DNA of 64,000 nucleotides, from positions 2,010,623-2,074,622 of the forward strand of contig SDUX01000001.1 of the NCBI GenBank assembly GCA_008729055.1, written 5' to 3'. Below the pieces are notes generated by a model that had not been told where the DNA came from, made no database searches, and saw only the letters and a list, made by a program, of their open reading frames with translations. The DNA comes from Pyropia haitanensis (Eukaryota; Rhodophyta; Bangiophyceae; Bangiales; Bangiaceae). This document shows positions 10,286-22,297 of this stretch, piece after piece; position 1 is the stretch's first letter, and the number at the start of each line of letters is the position of its first letter. Position numbers and translations under genes: made by a program.

Positions 10286-12411
10286 CGCGGCGGACGACGG
10301 GAGCGGCCGGCCGCAGCGACCGCACAAGCCCCTTGCACAGCGTGTGCAGTCTGGAGGCTGTACACAGCGTTGCGTTCCTGAGCTTTTTGGAGCGACATGC
10401 GGAGGCGCATGCCGTCTGGATGACGATGAGACGAGCGATGGCGGACAGGGCTGGGTGCGCGCGGTCAGGGCCGGTCTGTGTCCCCGTCCCGCCTGCCCTC
10501 CCCTTCAAGGCGAGTGATAAAGCAACGAACGTTAAAACGACGACGCGGAGTGGCCTCCGCAGTCAAGAGAGTGGGACTAAGCAGTAAGGCTGGCAGCGGA
10601 CCGTCTTGAACGTGGCCTGTTTGCAAGAGGAAGCCGCCTCCCGCCGGTACCATCCTTTGCTCTTCCTCCTCAGGGAGCCCGCCACGTGAGCGGGCGTCCC
10701 TCCTGACGCGACGGGGACAAGCAGCCAGACGACTGCTTCAAGACTTGGTCGAGAAGGAGCGACAGCTCGGCAGCGCGTTTCGGCAAGGGCGGCGCCGAGG
10801 GCGGGGAGCCGCCAGAGGCGGCGCAACGTCCCCGCGCCACACCCCCTCTCGGGCCGGTGGTCGTCGCAGCGCTCCCACGGGGGGGGGTGGGAGAGAGGCA
10901 CCAGCGTGCCAGCCGCGTCCATAATTGCCGCCACCTCCGCACCGTCGCCGCGCGGCGGTGGGCGGTGTGGCGGGCGCGGTGCAATGCTGCCATGGCGGGT
11001 CTGCTTTCCTCCCACCACGCCTCCTCCACTCTCGGCTACTTTTTCTTTTCCCCTTCTCTTGACCCTGCCGAGTCTACCTTTTGACGACGGACCTTCACAT
11101 CTCAGAGAATTGACACCGCCTGCTTTGGCTCCATTTGCGCGCTACCGTCGCGCCTGCTCAGCGCCTGGCGCGGGCTCCACATGGCCATGGTACCAGTCGG
11201 GGGTGCGCGGGTGGCTGGTGCGGCGACCGCAAGGGTGGGTGGCGGCCACCACGGCGTCGTGCATGACAAGAGCCGTCGCCGCCAGCCGCTGCGGTGGAGA
11301 AGGCCCGCGTCCCCCCGACCTCTGGCACCGTGGCCGGCGCTCTATACACGGCGGTGACGGTGCTCGGCGGCGAGGCCGCGGCGCTCGCCGCTCTTTCTGT
11401 GGCGGTCTGGCAAGTGGGGCGTCGGCGGTCAAGACTGAGCTGGAGCGACAGAGAGGGCGGGTGTGGAGGGCAGGGTGGCGGTGGCGGCGGTGTGGGGAAG
11501 GAGGAAGTGGAGGATTCGAAGCAGGAAGAAAGATGCCCCTACCCACCGCTCGCATTCAGGAGAGCGGGAGGTCGGGGGCTTTGGGGGGGAGACAAAGAGA
11601 TGGACTGCAGCTGGAAGGTACAAAACGTTCATTACCTTTCCTCTGGAATGCCCGTCCCCGGCTATAGTGTCGGAGCGCTCCCCGTAGTACCGGCACCGGC
11701 GCCCACAGCCGCCCATTCGCCGCCGCTAACACCCTCGCCCGCCTTGTTACAACAGGTGTCTCGTCGGTGGCGCACCGTCGGTGTGAGGGGCTGTTGCAGG
11801 GAGAGGGACGACGGCCCCGCCGCCCGCGGGCCACCCCTCTCCTCTCGCCGCTCCCCTCCACGTGCCGCCGCCTCCCCTTCGCCTTCCCGCCCCCCTTCTG
11901 CCGCGCGGGACTCGCTCTACACCCCCGCCGTCCTTGCTGCCGCCTTCACTGCGGGATTCCCGATTGCGTAACATGCGGCGCTGGCGGCGCTGGCCGCCGC
12001 GGTAGAGCATCGATGCACACGGGGCTGCGCGCACCGGCTGGACGAGTGGCCGTTGAGGGAGGCCCCCCCCCGCTCCACGGGCACGCGCGCACCCTGATGG
12101 ACGCCGTCGCCATCTCCAGGGGAGACAGAAGCACGTGGACACTACAGCATTGGTAGACACTCCCCACGGAACCCGCCAGAGAACAGCGTCTTGCTCTTTC
12201 CCCGTTCTCGTCCTGTCTTTGAACCCTGCCACGATGACATACTGTGGCCCATTGGGAAGCGCTTCAGGCATGGCTCAGTCAGCTTGGCAAGGAGTCGCCT
12301 ACCGCAGCACCGTCAGTCACTGCTGTCTGGAACGCCCACGGCGTAGCAGTCTGCCCAATACTCTACCAGCTCTGTTTGCTTGGTACCGATCCGCCCAGTT
12401 GTTCATACATA
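10286..12411. other. Gene-poor interval
   Basis: Intermediate-GC sequence. Several short stretches read like protein on one strand or the other, for example minus 10,760-10,980 and plus 11,310-11,440 with a possible membrane-like segment (AALAALSVAVWQVG). None has a start, a stop and splice sites that I can connect. I do not call a gene. Confidence 0.4.
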
Positions 12412-12591
12412 CACGCAGAGGATGCGTCACGGGTGCAACAAGCGGTAGTAGCAAACTAACAAAAACGAGAGTGACAAGATGTATCCAGCGGAAAACACCC
12501 CCACGCAGAGGATGCGTCACGGGTGCAACAAGCGGTAGTAGCAAACTAACAAGAACGAGAGTGACAAGATGTATCCAGCGGAAAACACCAA
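12412..12591. repeat. 90-bp tandem duplication, two copies
   Basis: Copy 1 (12412-12501) and copy 2 (12502-12591) differ by one clear substitution (A at 12463, G at 12553) plus differences at the junction. The pair sits about 55 bp upstream of the tRNA-Gly. The duplication makes an apparently repeated peptide in minus-strand shadow ORFs. Confidence 0.93.
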
Positions 12592-12645
12592 CTTTCTTGT
12601 GATTCGATTTTATAAATATCATTAATAATTGCCCCTTGGCATGTA

Positions 12646-12726
12646 GCACCTTTGGTCTAGTGGTAGAATACGTGCTTGCCACGCACGAGACCCGGGTTCG
12701 ATAGTTCGGATGTCCCGGAAGGCGCA
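12646..12726 (+). tRNA. tRNA-Gly (GCC) with a 10-nt insert in the T loop
   Basis: The cloverleaf reads cleanly. The 5' acceptor is 12646-12652. The D arm contains AGTGGTA. The anticodon stem is CGTGC/GCACG with loop TTGCCAC, so the anticodon GCC is at 12678-12680. The T stem is CCGGG (12692-12696) with CCCGG (12714-12718), and the discriminator base is A12726. The T loop should be TTCGATT, but ten extra bases (12703-12712) split it after TTCGAT. The acceptor stem has one A-C mismatch (position 3-70). The insert either is a short ectopic intron of the kind known from red-algal and prasinophyte tRNA genes, or marks a pseudogene. It also breaks the B box. An AT-rich TATA-like stretch lies at 12607-12630. 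Confidence 0.65.
12703..12712 (+). other. Candidate ectopic T-loop intron of tRNA-Gly
   Basis: Removing these ten bases restores a canonical TTCGATT T loop closed by a perfect five-pair T stem. The insert AGTTCGGATG resembles the preceding GTTCGAT, so local duplication is an alternative origin. Confidence 0.45.
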
Positions 12727-14350
12727 CAGGACGGCAGCATGTTAACTGCTGTTTTCTTTTTCGCTGTTTGCGTCCTGGGTCACAGCTCCATGAGCGCTTG
12801 CGTACGGTGCGGTAGTTTTGGCTCCGCCTGACACGCCTGTTTGGCGCCCGCGGTCGTGCATGTGGCACCATTGGTGTGCGCCCTCCTGCTCTTGTCCAAC
12901 ATTGGCGGGGCCACACCGCCTCGACATCAGCCGGCGACAGCGACGGGGAGAGGATTGTCGCCGCAGGCACCCCTGCTCGCTTGGACCCTGGTGCAGGCGC
13001 GGTGCTGTTTGCAGATGGGAGGAGCCGCATCTCGCTTGTGTTGGGGGAGCTTGGTGCCACGCCTGACGGGGATCACTGGACGAAGTTGGCGGAGCTTTGA
13101 GGGGGGGAGCAAAGTTGCGCGAAGAGGGCATCGGGGAGTTGAAATAGCAACAACGAGGAAGAAAGCCCGGGATAGACAGCCCAGGACGTCAAGCCCGGCG
13201 GCAGGGTGTCCACTGCCGCCGCCGCACCAGCCGCCACTGCGGCACCGGCGCTGGCCGGCACGAAAATGGCTACGGCGCAGCACCAGGCACAACCGACCCA
13301 GCGGCCGTGCGCGCCATGACGGGGACTGGCCTTGCCGGCGGCGCCCGCGGTTACGCCCCGCTGGGCCGCCCACGAGCACAGCCGCTCCCGTCGCCGCCGC
13401 CGCCTCCATCGACGACGGCGGCGGCGGTGGCGGCGACGGCAGCGGCGAGCGGGAGCGGCAGCAGCTCCACGGCGCCACCGAGGTGGGGAACCCCCCCTCC
13501 TCGCCCCCCCCAGCCGTGCGTGCAGCTGCAGCGAGGCAGCGCCGCGTCGCCGCGGCCGCGAGTCTCGCCACGCGCCCCGCCGCACAGCGGTGACGGCGGG
13601 CCGCGTCGGCTGTCGGACACCGGGGCCCGGTGTCCGCGCCGCGCGCGGGGTGCGCCGCGGGTGCGGTGCTGGTCCGCGGTGGGGGGGGCGGCGCGCCGAG
13701 TCGCGCGCGGCGCGTGGGCGATACGCGGCACGAAAAAACACCCGCACGAGTCGGCGGGTGGTGCTGGCGCGGCGGAGTTGTGGGGAGGAGGGGGGGGGTC
13801 GGCGGCGACGGCGGCTGCGCGCCGCTCGTCCCGCCGCGGCCACCTGCCACGCGCGCACAGCCAAAACGGCAGCGGCCGGTCGGCTGCGCATCGTCCGGAG
13901 CCGCGGCCGAGGGGGGCCCCGCGCCGTGCGCGGAGCAGGTGGGCGTGTGTGGTGTTGCCCACCCCATTGGTGGTAATTACGGCAGTTCTTCCGACCGCGC
14001 CCATTCCAGCCCAACGCCGCGTGCCCCGCGGGCGCACGCCGCGGGCTGGCGACGCGATTCCGCCCATGGGGGGCCCCTTTTTGGTTCCCGCGCCCCACAG
14101 CACACGGCCGGCCACGCTCCACCTCGCCAAAGTGTGTGCCGTGGGGGCGGACGCCACCGTTTGCGCGGGCCGCCGGCCGGCGCGGCGGCGCCAACGCGCA
14201 CGGCCACCTCCCCCCCCCCCCGCAGCGGCACGCGCCGACGACGGCGCGCGCCGCCGCTACCGCCGCCGCCCGCTGCGCGCGCGCCGCCGAGCCGCCCGCC
14301 CGCCGACTCTGCCGCGCGTGCGTCGACACGCCGCGCCCGCCGCCCGCCGT

Positions 14351-14381
<31 letters not shown>

Positions 14382-15050
14382 GCCGCGCGCCGCGCCCGCC
14401 CGCCCGCCGCGCCGCGCCGCGCCGCGCCGCGCCGCCGTGTCGCCCGTTCCCCGCGTCGGCGTCGGCTGCGTCGGCTGCGCTGCTCGCGCGCGGCGCCGGT
14501 CGCCTGGCGTGGCGGCGCCGCCGCTGCCGACCGCTCGCGGCGTGCGGGGGGGGGGGGGGGGGGGGAGGGGGACGACCGCCGCGTCTCGCGCGCCGTGCGT
14601 CGGGGGGGGGGGTGGTGGGTGGGTGCGTGAGCAGGTGGGTGACGGCGGCCAGCGGTGCCCGGCCGAGGCGGGGCGGGACCGCCGCGGGCGCGCGCGTGCG
14701 CGCGGGGGGGGTTGTGGGGTGCGGCGGGCGTCCCCCGCCGCCGGCACCACCACCACCACCACCCACCGGCGCGGGTGTCGGGCGGGGGGGGGGGGGGGGA
14801 GGGGGTTGTCGGCCGCTGTGTAGGGTGGCGCGTGTGGTGGCCGCGCGTGAGTGCGCCCCCACCTTACGCCACCGCCGCCTTGCATTCCCATTGCACCCAA
14901 GCCGTGTGCACGGGTCCCCGGTGGGTCGGGGGGGGGGGGGGGCGGGGAGGGGGGCGGGGGGGGGGGTCGTGTGTGGCAGCCTGACCACCCGACTCGCCGC
15001 CACGTGGACGCGGCCCGCCGGCGGCGGCTGCGGCGGCGGCGGTCGGCGCG
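12727..15050. other. Intergenic, upstream of the Tup1-like gene
   Basis: A plus-strand open segment at about 12876-13100 ends in TGA and has protein-like composition (GERIVAAGTPARLDPGAG, then SRISLVLGELGATPDGDHW). It could be a terminal exon, but no upstream exon or start is identifiable. From 13,300 to 15,050 the sequence is G/C-run rich, with open frames on every strand and no coherent product. Confidence 0.35.
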
Positions 15051-18008
15051 ATGAACTCGGTGGGCGCCGCGCCCGGCGGTGGGGGCGTGTATCAGGGGGC
15101 CCCAGGGGGGAACGGGTCCGCGCTCAGCGGCGGCGGTCCTGACCGTGGGGGTGGCGCCGGTGGTGGCGCCGGCGGCGGTGGCGGTGGCGGCGGCGGTGGG
15201 GGTGGGGGTACGGGCGGCGGGGGGGGGCCGGTGGGGGGTGCCGCCGCCGGCGGGGGTGGCCCGGTGGTGGGGGGGGGGGCGCCCCCGTCGTGTCGGCCGC
15301 TGGGGGGGGAGCGCTGAGCGCGGGGGGGGGGGGGGCTGCCGCCGCCGGCGTCGGGGGGGGTGGCGCCGGCGGCGGCGCCGGCGGCGGGGGCGCCATGGGC
15401 CTCGGACCCGTCGGCGGGCCCGGCGGCTCGGCGGCTGCCGCGGCGGCTGGCGGCGGCGCCGACGGCGGGTCTGGCGGTGGCGGCGGCGGCGGCGCGGGTG
15501 GCGGCGCCGGTGCGGGCGGTGGGGGCGCCATGGGCGGCGCCGCCGCCGGCGGTGGCGGCGGCAGCGGCGGCGGCGGTAACGGCGGCGGCTGCGGGCTCGG
15601 CGGTGGCGGCGTGGGAGGGGGCGCCGCGGCCGGCGGCGGCGGCGCTGCGGGTGGCGGCGGTGGTGCTGGCAGCACCGCCGCGGCGGCGGGGTCGGGGGGG
15701 GTGTCGGGCGACGCGGGGGGGGCGGGCGGCGTGCCCCGCTGGGCGGAGCTCCTCGAGCGGCTCCGCGCCGAGTTCCTGGCCGCCTCGGGGGAGGGCCAGG
15801 AGGTGCGCGTCATCCGTGAGGAGTACCAGCGCAAGCTGGATGCACACGTACGTTTGCGCTCTGGGGGGGGGGGAGGGGGGGGTTGGGGGCGAAGAAGACG
15901 AGGGGGGGGCGGCGGGTAGGCTGCGGACTCGTGGCCTTTGCGCGATCCGGCTGCTCACGGGTTGGTGTGGTGGCTTGGGCGGGCGCATGCCTGCAGCGCG
16001 TTCTGTTTTCTAACGCCTCTGCGTTCAACTGCGTCTTTGGCTGGCCTGGCCGTTGCTGTTGGTATACTTTCCCTGGTGCCACTCGTGTTTTGTTGTTGCC
16101 CCATCGTGGCATCGCCGCGACGGCGGCTCCATGATCGATGCGTTTTGTCCGGCGCAGCTGGCCGAGATATCCACCCTGGAGCAGGCCCTGGTCGGCCTGG
16201 AGCACAAGCACCGGGCCGTCGAGGAGCACTACATTGCCGAGGTCAACCGCCTCAAGGCGCAGCTGTCGGCGGCGGGTCAGCCCGTGTCGGGCATGGCGGG
16301 CCCGACCAGCAGCAAGCCCCTCACACCGCTGGCCGCGACGGGCGGTGGCCCCGCCGGCCGCGTGGCGGGCGCCGCCGCCGCTGCCAACGGCACGCAGAGC
16401 GGCTCGTCCGCGGCGCAGCCGGCCACGTCGGGCGCGGCGGGGGCGGGCGCGGGCTTTGGCGGCGGCTATGGCGGCAGCGGCGTGCCGCCGCACAGCGGCG
16501 CGCCGTCGGGCACCACCGGCGGCGGCGGCGGCGGCGGCGGTGGCGGCGGCGGTGGCGGCGGCGGCGACCGCGGCGGCTTCATGTCGGGCTCCCTCGCACA
16601 GCCGCCGCCCGCACGGACGATGCCGTCGGCGCCGTCGCCGTCCAACGGGTACTCGGCGGGGGGCCCGCCGCCGGCGGGCGGGCCGCTGCCGTCCATGGCG
16701 CCCGCGAGCGCGTCGACGGGCGCCGGCAATGTGGGCGGCGGCGGCGGCGGCGGCGGCGGCGGGTCGGCGGCGGGGCACCCCAACCTGGCGAGCATCCGCG
16801 GCGCGGGCAGCGTCGGCCGGCTGCTGTCTGACTCGGGCAGCGCGGCCGGCGGGCGGATGACGCTCGACGGCAGCGGCGTTGGCTACCGCGGCGGCGTCAA
16901 GCCGGAGCTCAACTCGGTGGGCCCCGGCGCCATGAATGGCGTGTCGGGGCCGGGGACGCTCGTCAACGGCTCCCACGCCGCCGAGGATGACTACGTGGTG
17001 TACCAGGGGACGGGCGCCAACGGGGTGGCCAACAACATGGCCGTGACGCTGCACAACTCGTTTGTGCACGACTCGGTCGTGTGCTGCGTGCGGTACAGCT
17101 TTGACGGCCAGTACCTGGCGACGGGCTCCAACCGGTGTGCACACATCTTTGAGGCCGCGTCGGGGCAGCGCGTCGCCGCGTTTGACCGTGAGGACGGCGT
17201 TGGTGGCGGCGGCGGTGGCGGCGGTGGGGACGATGACGGCACGGGCGGCAGCGGCGCTGACAGCTATGTCCGGGCCGTGTGCTTTACGCCCGACGGCGAG
17301 TCGCTCGTGACGGGTGCGGAGGACCACGTGGTCAAGGTGTGGGACGTGCGCAACCGGACGGTGCGGCACTCGTTTGTGGGCCACGAGACGGACATCTACT
17401 CTGTGGACGCCTCCACCGACGGCCGCTTCATCGCGTCGGGCAGCGGGGACAAGACCGCCAAGCTGTGGAGCCTGCAGTCGGGCCAGCTGATGGCCACGCT
17501 CGGCGGCCCGACGGGCGCCACCGACGGCATCACGTCGGTGGCGGTGAGCCCAACGTCTGCGCACGTGGCGGCGGGCTCCCTGGACAAGATTGTGCGGGTG
17601 TGGGACGTTGCCACTGGCCAGCTGGTGCGGTCGTTTGACGGCCACCGAGACTCTGTCTACTCGGTGGCCTTCTCCCCCGACGGCTGCCTGCTGCTGTCGG
17701 GCTCCCTTGACAAGACGCTCAAGCTGTGGGACCTGTCCGCGGCGGACCAAAACAGCCAGCAGTGCCGGCTGACGTTTACCGGGCACCGCGACTTTGTGCT
17801 GTCGGTCGCCTTTTCGCCTGACGGCCGGTGGCTGCTGTCGGGCTCCAAGGACCGGACGGTGCAGTTGTGGGATCCGCGCAACCCGTCCATGGCGCTGATG
17901 CTGCAGGGTCACAAGAACTCGGTCATCTCGATCGCGCACAACCCGGTGGCGGCGGCGATCGCGACGGGTTCGGGCGACTGCCGTGCGCGGATGTGGAACT
18001 ATACGTGA
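15051..18008 (+). CDS. TUP1: Tup1-family WD40 transcriptional corepressor
   Basis: Two exons: 15051-15847 and 16158-18008, phase-0 intron (gtacgt...gcgcag). After a Gly/Ala-rich N-terminus comes the Tup1 N-terminal tetramerisation helix, split by the intron: exon 1 ends with WAELLERLRAEFLAAS and EEYQRKLDAH, exon 2 begins LAEISTLEQALVGLE and continues HYIAEVNRLKAQL. A long Gly/Ser/Pro linker follows. The C-terminal third (about 17,040-18,003) is a seven-bladed WD40 propeller, with blades such as HVVKVWDVRN, KTAKLWSLQ, KIVRVWDVATG and KTLKLWDLS, ending in RARMWNYT. The expected role is a nuclear corepressor recruited by DNA-binding factors. The frame moves once in exon 1 at the 11-G run 15269-15279. 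Adding one base gives 882 residues. No Ssn6/Cyc8 partner is visible in this window. Confidence 0.9.
15848..16157 (+). other. Intron of the Tup1-like gene
   Basis: 310 nt, donor gtacgt at 15848 and acceptor gcgcag ending at 16157. It joins codons in phase 0 and rebuilds the continuous Tup1 N-terminal coiled coil. Confidence 0.88.
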
Positions 18009-19488
18009 GCATTACGTGGTCGTGGGGGGGGGGAGGGACGGGAGCGTTGTGGCAGCGGCGGGTTGGTGGTCTGGGAGGGGGGGGGGGTGGTGTCGCGGGT
18101 CGGGGGGGGGGGGGCGGCTGGGGTAGAGGAGGGTGGTGGAGGGCGGTGCCAACGGATGGCTACTGGGTGGCGTTGCGGTTGGCGTGACGGGCGGTGCGTC
18201 TGTGCATGTGCGTTTGCGGTTGGCGCGTTTTGCCTTGCGGACGACTGCGTCATGGCGGTGGGGGGGGCTTGCGGCGGGCGTCGGCTACGTGGTTCGTGGC
18301 GGGGGTGCACCCCCGGGCAGCTGTGGGTGCGCCTTGCTGGCGCCTGCGTCGGTTGCTGGCCCGTGGCGGTGAGCGGCGGGCGGTGGATGTCGGCACGGAC
18401 CGTGGGGCGCGGTCACCCCCCTCCGCGAGCGGGCACCACCACCTCGCCGTAGCAGTCGGCGCTCTGCGCGGTGTGGGGTGCCGCGAGTGGAGGGGTGCCC
18501 GTCGCCGCGCCTGCGTGCCGCTCCCGGCGGCCCCGCCCCACGCCGGCCTCTGCCCCTCCGCCCCCTGGCGGCGCGTCCTGGCCGCCACCGTGGTGCGCTT
18601 GCCAAGCCGCTTCGGGCGTGGCGGACGGGCGCCCAACCTCCTGTTTTTGGCTGCCAGCCGCCCCGGCACGGCGCCGTCGCGTGGACACGCCCGCCCGGGC
18701 CCCGTATGGACGTGGCGCGTCGCCGCCGCCCGGCCGCCGCCCTGCTCTTCCCGTCGGCCGCCGCTCGTCCGTGCCCCCGGGCCGCGGCTCGTCCGTGCCC
18801 CGCGCGCTGCTGCGCGCCGCCGGTGGGGCGTGGGTGCTGATGATTTTTTTTTCTTTTTCTCTTGTGTACTTCTTTTGTGTTTTGTGGTGATGTCGTCGTC
18901 TTGGTGGTCTCGCTGTTTTGTCTTTTTCTTTTTTTCCTTCCCGTGTTTTGTTTTTTTTTTCACTCTGGCGCCAGCTGCGTCCGCCGCCGCTTCCGTTTTT
19001 GAATATGGCGTCATGATCCGCCAGCGGCCCCCCCTTGCCCCACCTCCTTTCGCCTCCTGCATTCCCCTCGCGTAGGGGGGGCGTTGCTTAAAACGGACGC
19101 CCCCGGTCCCCGCGCGTGGTGCCGCACGGCCGTGTGGCGGGCCAGTCCAGTCGACGGCGGTCCCGCGGCGTGGAACCCCCCCCCCCCCCCCCCTTGCCAT
19201 TTTTGGCCGTCGCCCCCACCCGCCGCGCCCGCCGTTCGCGCCCTGCGTGGCGGTGGATCCGCCGCCTCGCCGCCGCCGCGCCGCGCGGCCGCCGCTCCCG
19301 TCGGCCGCCGCGGGGCGGGCGCTGGCGGGATCCCCGCGCGGGTGGCGGCCGCGGCCGCGCCCGCCGCGCCCGCCCCGCCGCGAGCGCGTGGCGAGCGGCC
19401 ATGACCCCCCCCGGATCCGCCCGCCGCGGTGTGTGCGACCCGAGCGGCGGCGGCGCGTCGCGCGGCGCCGCGCCGCCGCCGCCGTTTG

Positions 19489-19551
19489 AAAAAAAAAAAA
19501 AACAAAAAAAAAAACACACACACACACACACACACAAAAAAAAAAAAAAAA
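19489..19551. repeat. Poly-A / (CA)n simple repeat
   Basis: Two A runs surround about eleven CA dinucleotides. It is an isolated low-GC patch in very GC-rich sequence. Confidence 0.92.
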
Positions 19552-20212
19552 CCAACACCCGTGCGCCGACGACGGGCGCGCCGCCCGCCGCGGCGACGAT
19601 CCAAAAAAAAACCCTGCGCCACGACGGCGGCGGGCCCGACGCGCCGACGGGTGGTGTGGCGGGCGGGGGCGCCCGCCCCGAGGCTGGCGGCGCGCACACC
19701 CCCCCCCCCCCCCCCCCAGCGTGGGCGTGGACGGCGGCTGCCGGCCGGCTCGGCCAGCCGGCCGGCCGTCGCCGGTGGGGCCGCCGCGACGGTGGGCGCG
19801 CGCCGCGTCCACCGGCAGACCGCCGTCGGGGGTGGTGTGCCGGCAGCGGCGACACGGTCGCGTCGGCGGCGGGTCGGGCGTGGCGGGGGGGGGGGGGGGC
19901 GCGCGTCCCGCCGACGGCGCGGGTGACCCCGGCACGTGGTGTGCCCACCCGCCGGCGACCCGTGCGGGACGGCGTTGCTGGCAGCGCCGCGGCGGACACG
20001 CCGGTGGGGCCTTGCCCGCAGGGACGCGTCCCGACCGCCGCGGCGGTTGCCCCCGCGTCTGCTGCGACCGGAACGGCGGCACTGGGCAACCACCCCAGCC
20101 GGCGCGTCGGCCACCCGGGGCGCCCGCCCTGGCCCCGCCCGTGTCCACCCCCCGCCCCCCCCCCCCACGACCGACCGGTATTTTCTTGCTGTGCTGTGCG
20201 CACGCGGTCCTG

Positions 20213-20240
20213 TTTTTTTTTTTTTTTTTTTTTTTTTTTT
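20213..20240. repeat. 28-nt poly-T tract
   Basis: A pure T run. A second run of the same length lies at 56495-56522. No target-site duplication or retrogene body is recognisable beside it. Confidence 0.9.
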
Positions 20241-21504
20241 CTTTCGGCGAGCGGTCCCGACCGAGACAGACCCAGCCCAGCCGGGTGGCGGGCGCCACAC
20301 CCCCAAAACGGTCGGCCGGGTGGCCAACGAGCGCACCGCCGGCGGCGGCGCGCGCCGCCGCGGCGCCGCGTCCGCCCCGCCGCGGCGGCCGCGGGAAGCG
20401 GCCGCGTCCCGCCACCGGGATCCCGCCCGCGGTTGGCGCCAACCCCACCCCCCCCCCCCCCCCCTGCTGTGGGCCGCCCCGCCCGCGCGCCGCCCCCCCC
20501 ACCGCCACCGCCACCGCCACCGCCGCGACCGCCGCCACCGCCGCCGCCGCGGCCGCGCCGCCGCCGCCGCCGCCGCCGCCGCGCGGCACCGGCGCGGAGG
20601 GCGCGGCGGCGGCGGCGGCGTTCCCGCGGGACGCACGCCCCCCCCCACCTCCCTACCCCCCCCCCCCACCCCCTTCCCGCCCCCCCCCTCGCCCACACCA
20701 TCCGTGCCGCCCGGAACCTGGGTGCCTTCCCCCCCCCCCTCCCCCCCCCAACACCTCTACTACCCCCACCACCACCGCCGCGGCGGCCAGCCACGGCTGG
20801 CGCGCGCCGCCACCGCAACGGGGGCGCCCGCGGCGCGGCGGCTGTGGAGGCGGGGGGAAGGGGCGGGGGGGGGGGGGGGGCGGGTGTGGGGGGGGGAGGG
20901 GGGGGGGGGGTGGCGTGCGTGCGCCCCGCCGCCGCGGCGGCGGCGTGGCCCCGCTGCCGCCGTGTCGGCGGCGCGGCCGCGGGCGGCGGCCGGCGGGCGG
21001 CCGCGGCGGCGCGGCTGGGGTGGGCGCGGCGCCGCCCGGCGGCCGCGCCGCCGCGGGCGGCCGCGCCGACCGCGACGGCCGGCCGCGCCGCCGCGGTGGG
21101 GGGGGGGGGGGGGTCTTTAGGGCCGCGCCGGTCCCCCGCCGCCGCGGGCGTGGCCGCCCGCGCCGCTCCTCCGTCGCGCGGCGTGCCCTGCCTGCGCGGG
21201 AGCGCCTGCTATTGTTCTTTGTCGGCCCTACCGGCTCGCCCCCTCCTGCTCGCTGAGGTTCTCGTCCCCCCCCCCCCTCCCCCCCCCCCTCACCGCCGTC
21301 AACCCAGAGAGTGGTCATCTTGTGTCCTCACCGCTCCCTCCTCCCCCCCCCCCCCCCGCTCTTACCAACCGAGACGTTGTTGATCGTGCCGCCGCTTCCA
21401 TTCTCCTCCCCCTCTTCTTCCTCCCCCCCTCCCCCCCTCCCCCCCCCCGCCCTTGTCACTTGTCGCTTTGCTCGCCCCCCCCCCCCCCCCCCCTCTTGTT
21501 CCCA

Positions 21505-21768
21505 ATGGCCACCCCCCCCTCCCCACCCACCCACCGTCGAGCGAGCGTCCGCTTGTCCGCGCCGCCCGCCGCCGTGCCGGCGCTGGCGCTCGCCGCGGCC
21601 GCCACGCCCGCCGCGTCGCGCACGCCCGCCGCCGGGCGGCGCGTCAGCCGGCGGCTGTTGATGGTCCGGTCGCCCGCCGCCGCGGGCGTCGACGCCGCCG
21701 TCGCGGCGGCCTTTGCTGCCGCCGACGCCGTCCACGGCGCCCCCGCCGCCGCCGACGCTGCCGCCACT

Positions 21769-21804
<36 letters not shown>

Positions 21805-22258
21805 GCCGACGATGGCGACGACGGCAACGACGACGGCAACGACGGTGGCGGCGCTCTGGGCGGCGGCGCGGCGGCTCACGGCGGGGCGGACCCGTCGCCG
21901 TGCATTGGCCGCCGCCGGCCATTGTCGTTTCACGTGCCGGCGGGGGGTGGCGCTGGCCGGCACCTCCCGGCGGGCCGCGACGCCGCCGCCACGGGCGGCG
22001 GCGGTGGCGGGGTGGTGACCTTTGCGGGGCGGACGCCGTCGCCGCGGGTGGCGTCTGCCGCGGCGCGGCGGCCGCGGTCCATGCGCGCGCCGTCGACGGC
22101 CGCGGCGGTGCGGTGGGCGTCGGCGGCGGTGGGGGCGTCCCCGCCCGCGGCGCCCGCCGACGCCGCCCGCCGTGGCGACCGTCCCCGCCGGGGTGCCGAC
22201 GTGTCGCTGCTGCCGACGCCGACGCCGCCGCCGCCGCCACCGCCGTCGCCGGCCCCGT

Positions 22259-22297
<39 letters not shown>

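Larger units (their letters stand above)
18009..21504. other. Simple-sequence desert
   Basis: Dominated by G and C homopolymers, an A-run/(CA)n tract at about 19489-19551 and a 28-T run at 20213-20240. Very long open frames exist on both strands only because stops are rare at this GC. They read as Arg/Pro/Gly noise. I see no supportable gene. The last few hundred bases (C/T-rich) are probably promoter and 5' UTR of the gene at 21505. Confidence 0.6.

Noticed and set aside
12317..13060. Minus-strand ORF with a peptide repeated twice (GVFRWIHLVTLV)
   Set aside because: The repeat comes from the 90-bp tandem duplication, and the frame also crosses the tRNA gene.
13073..14900. Large minus-strand ORFs upstream of the Tup1-like gene
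   Set aside because: No ordered segment, start context or homology. The sequence is mostly G/C runs.
18250..21383. Several open frames of 400-780 codons on both strands
   Set aside because: They run through poly-A, poly-T and (CA)n tracts, giving Lys, Phe and Thr-His runs, and have no conserved segment. Stop codons are simply rare at this GC.
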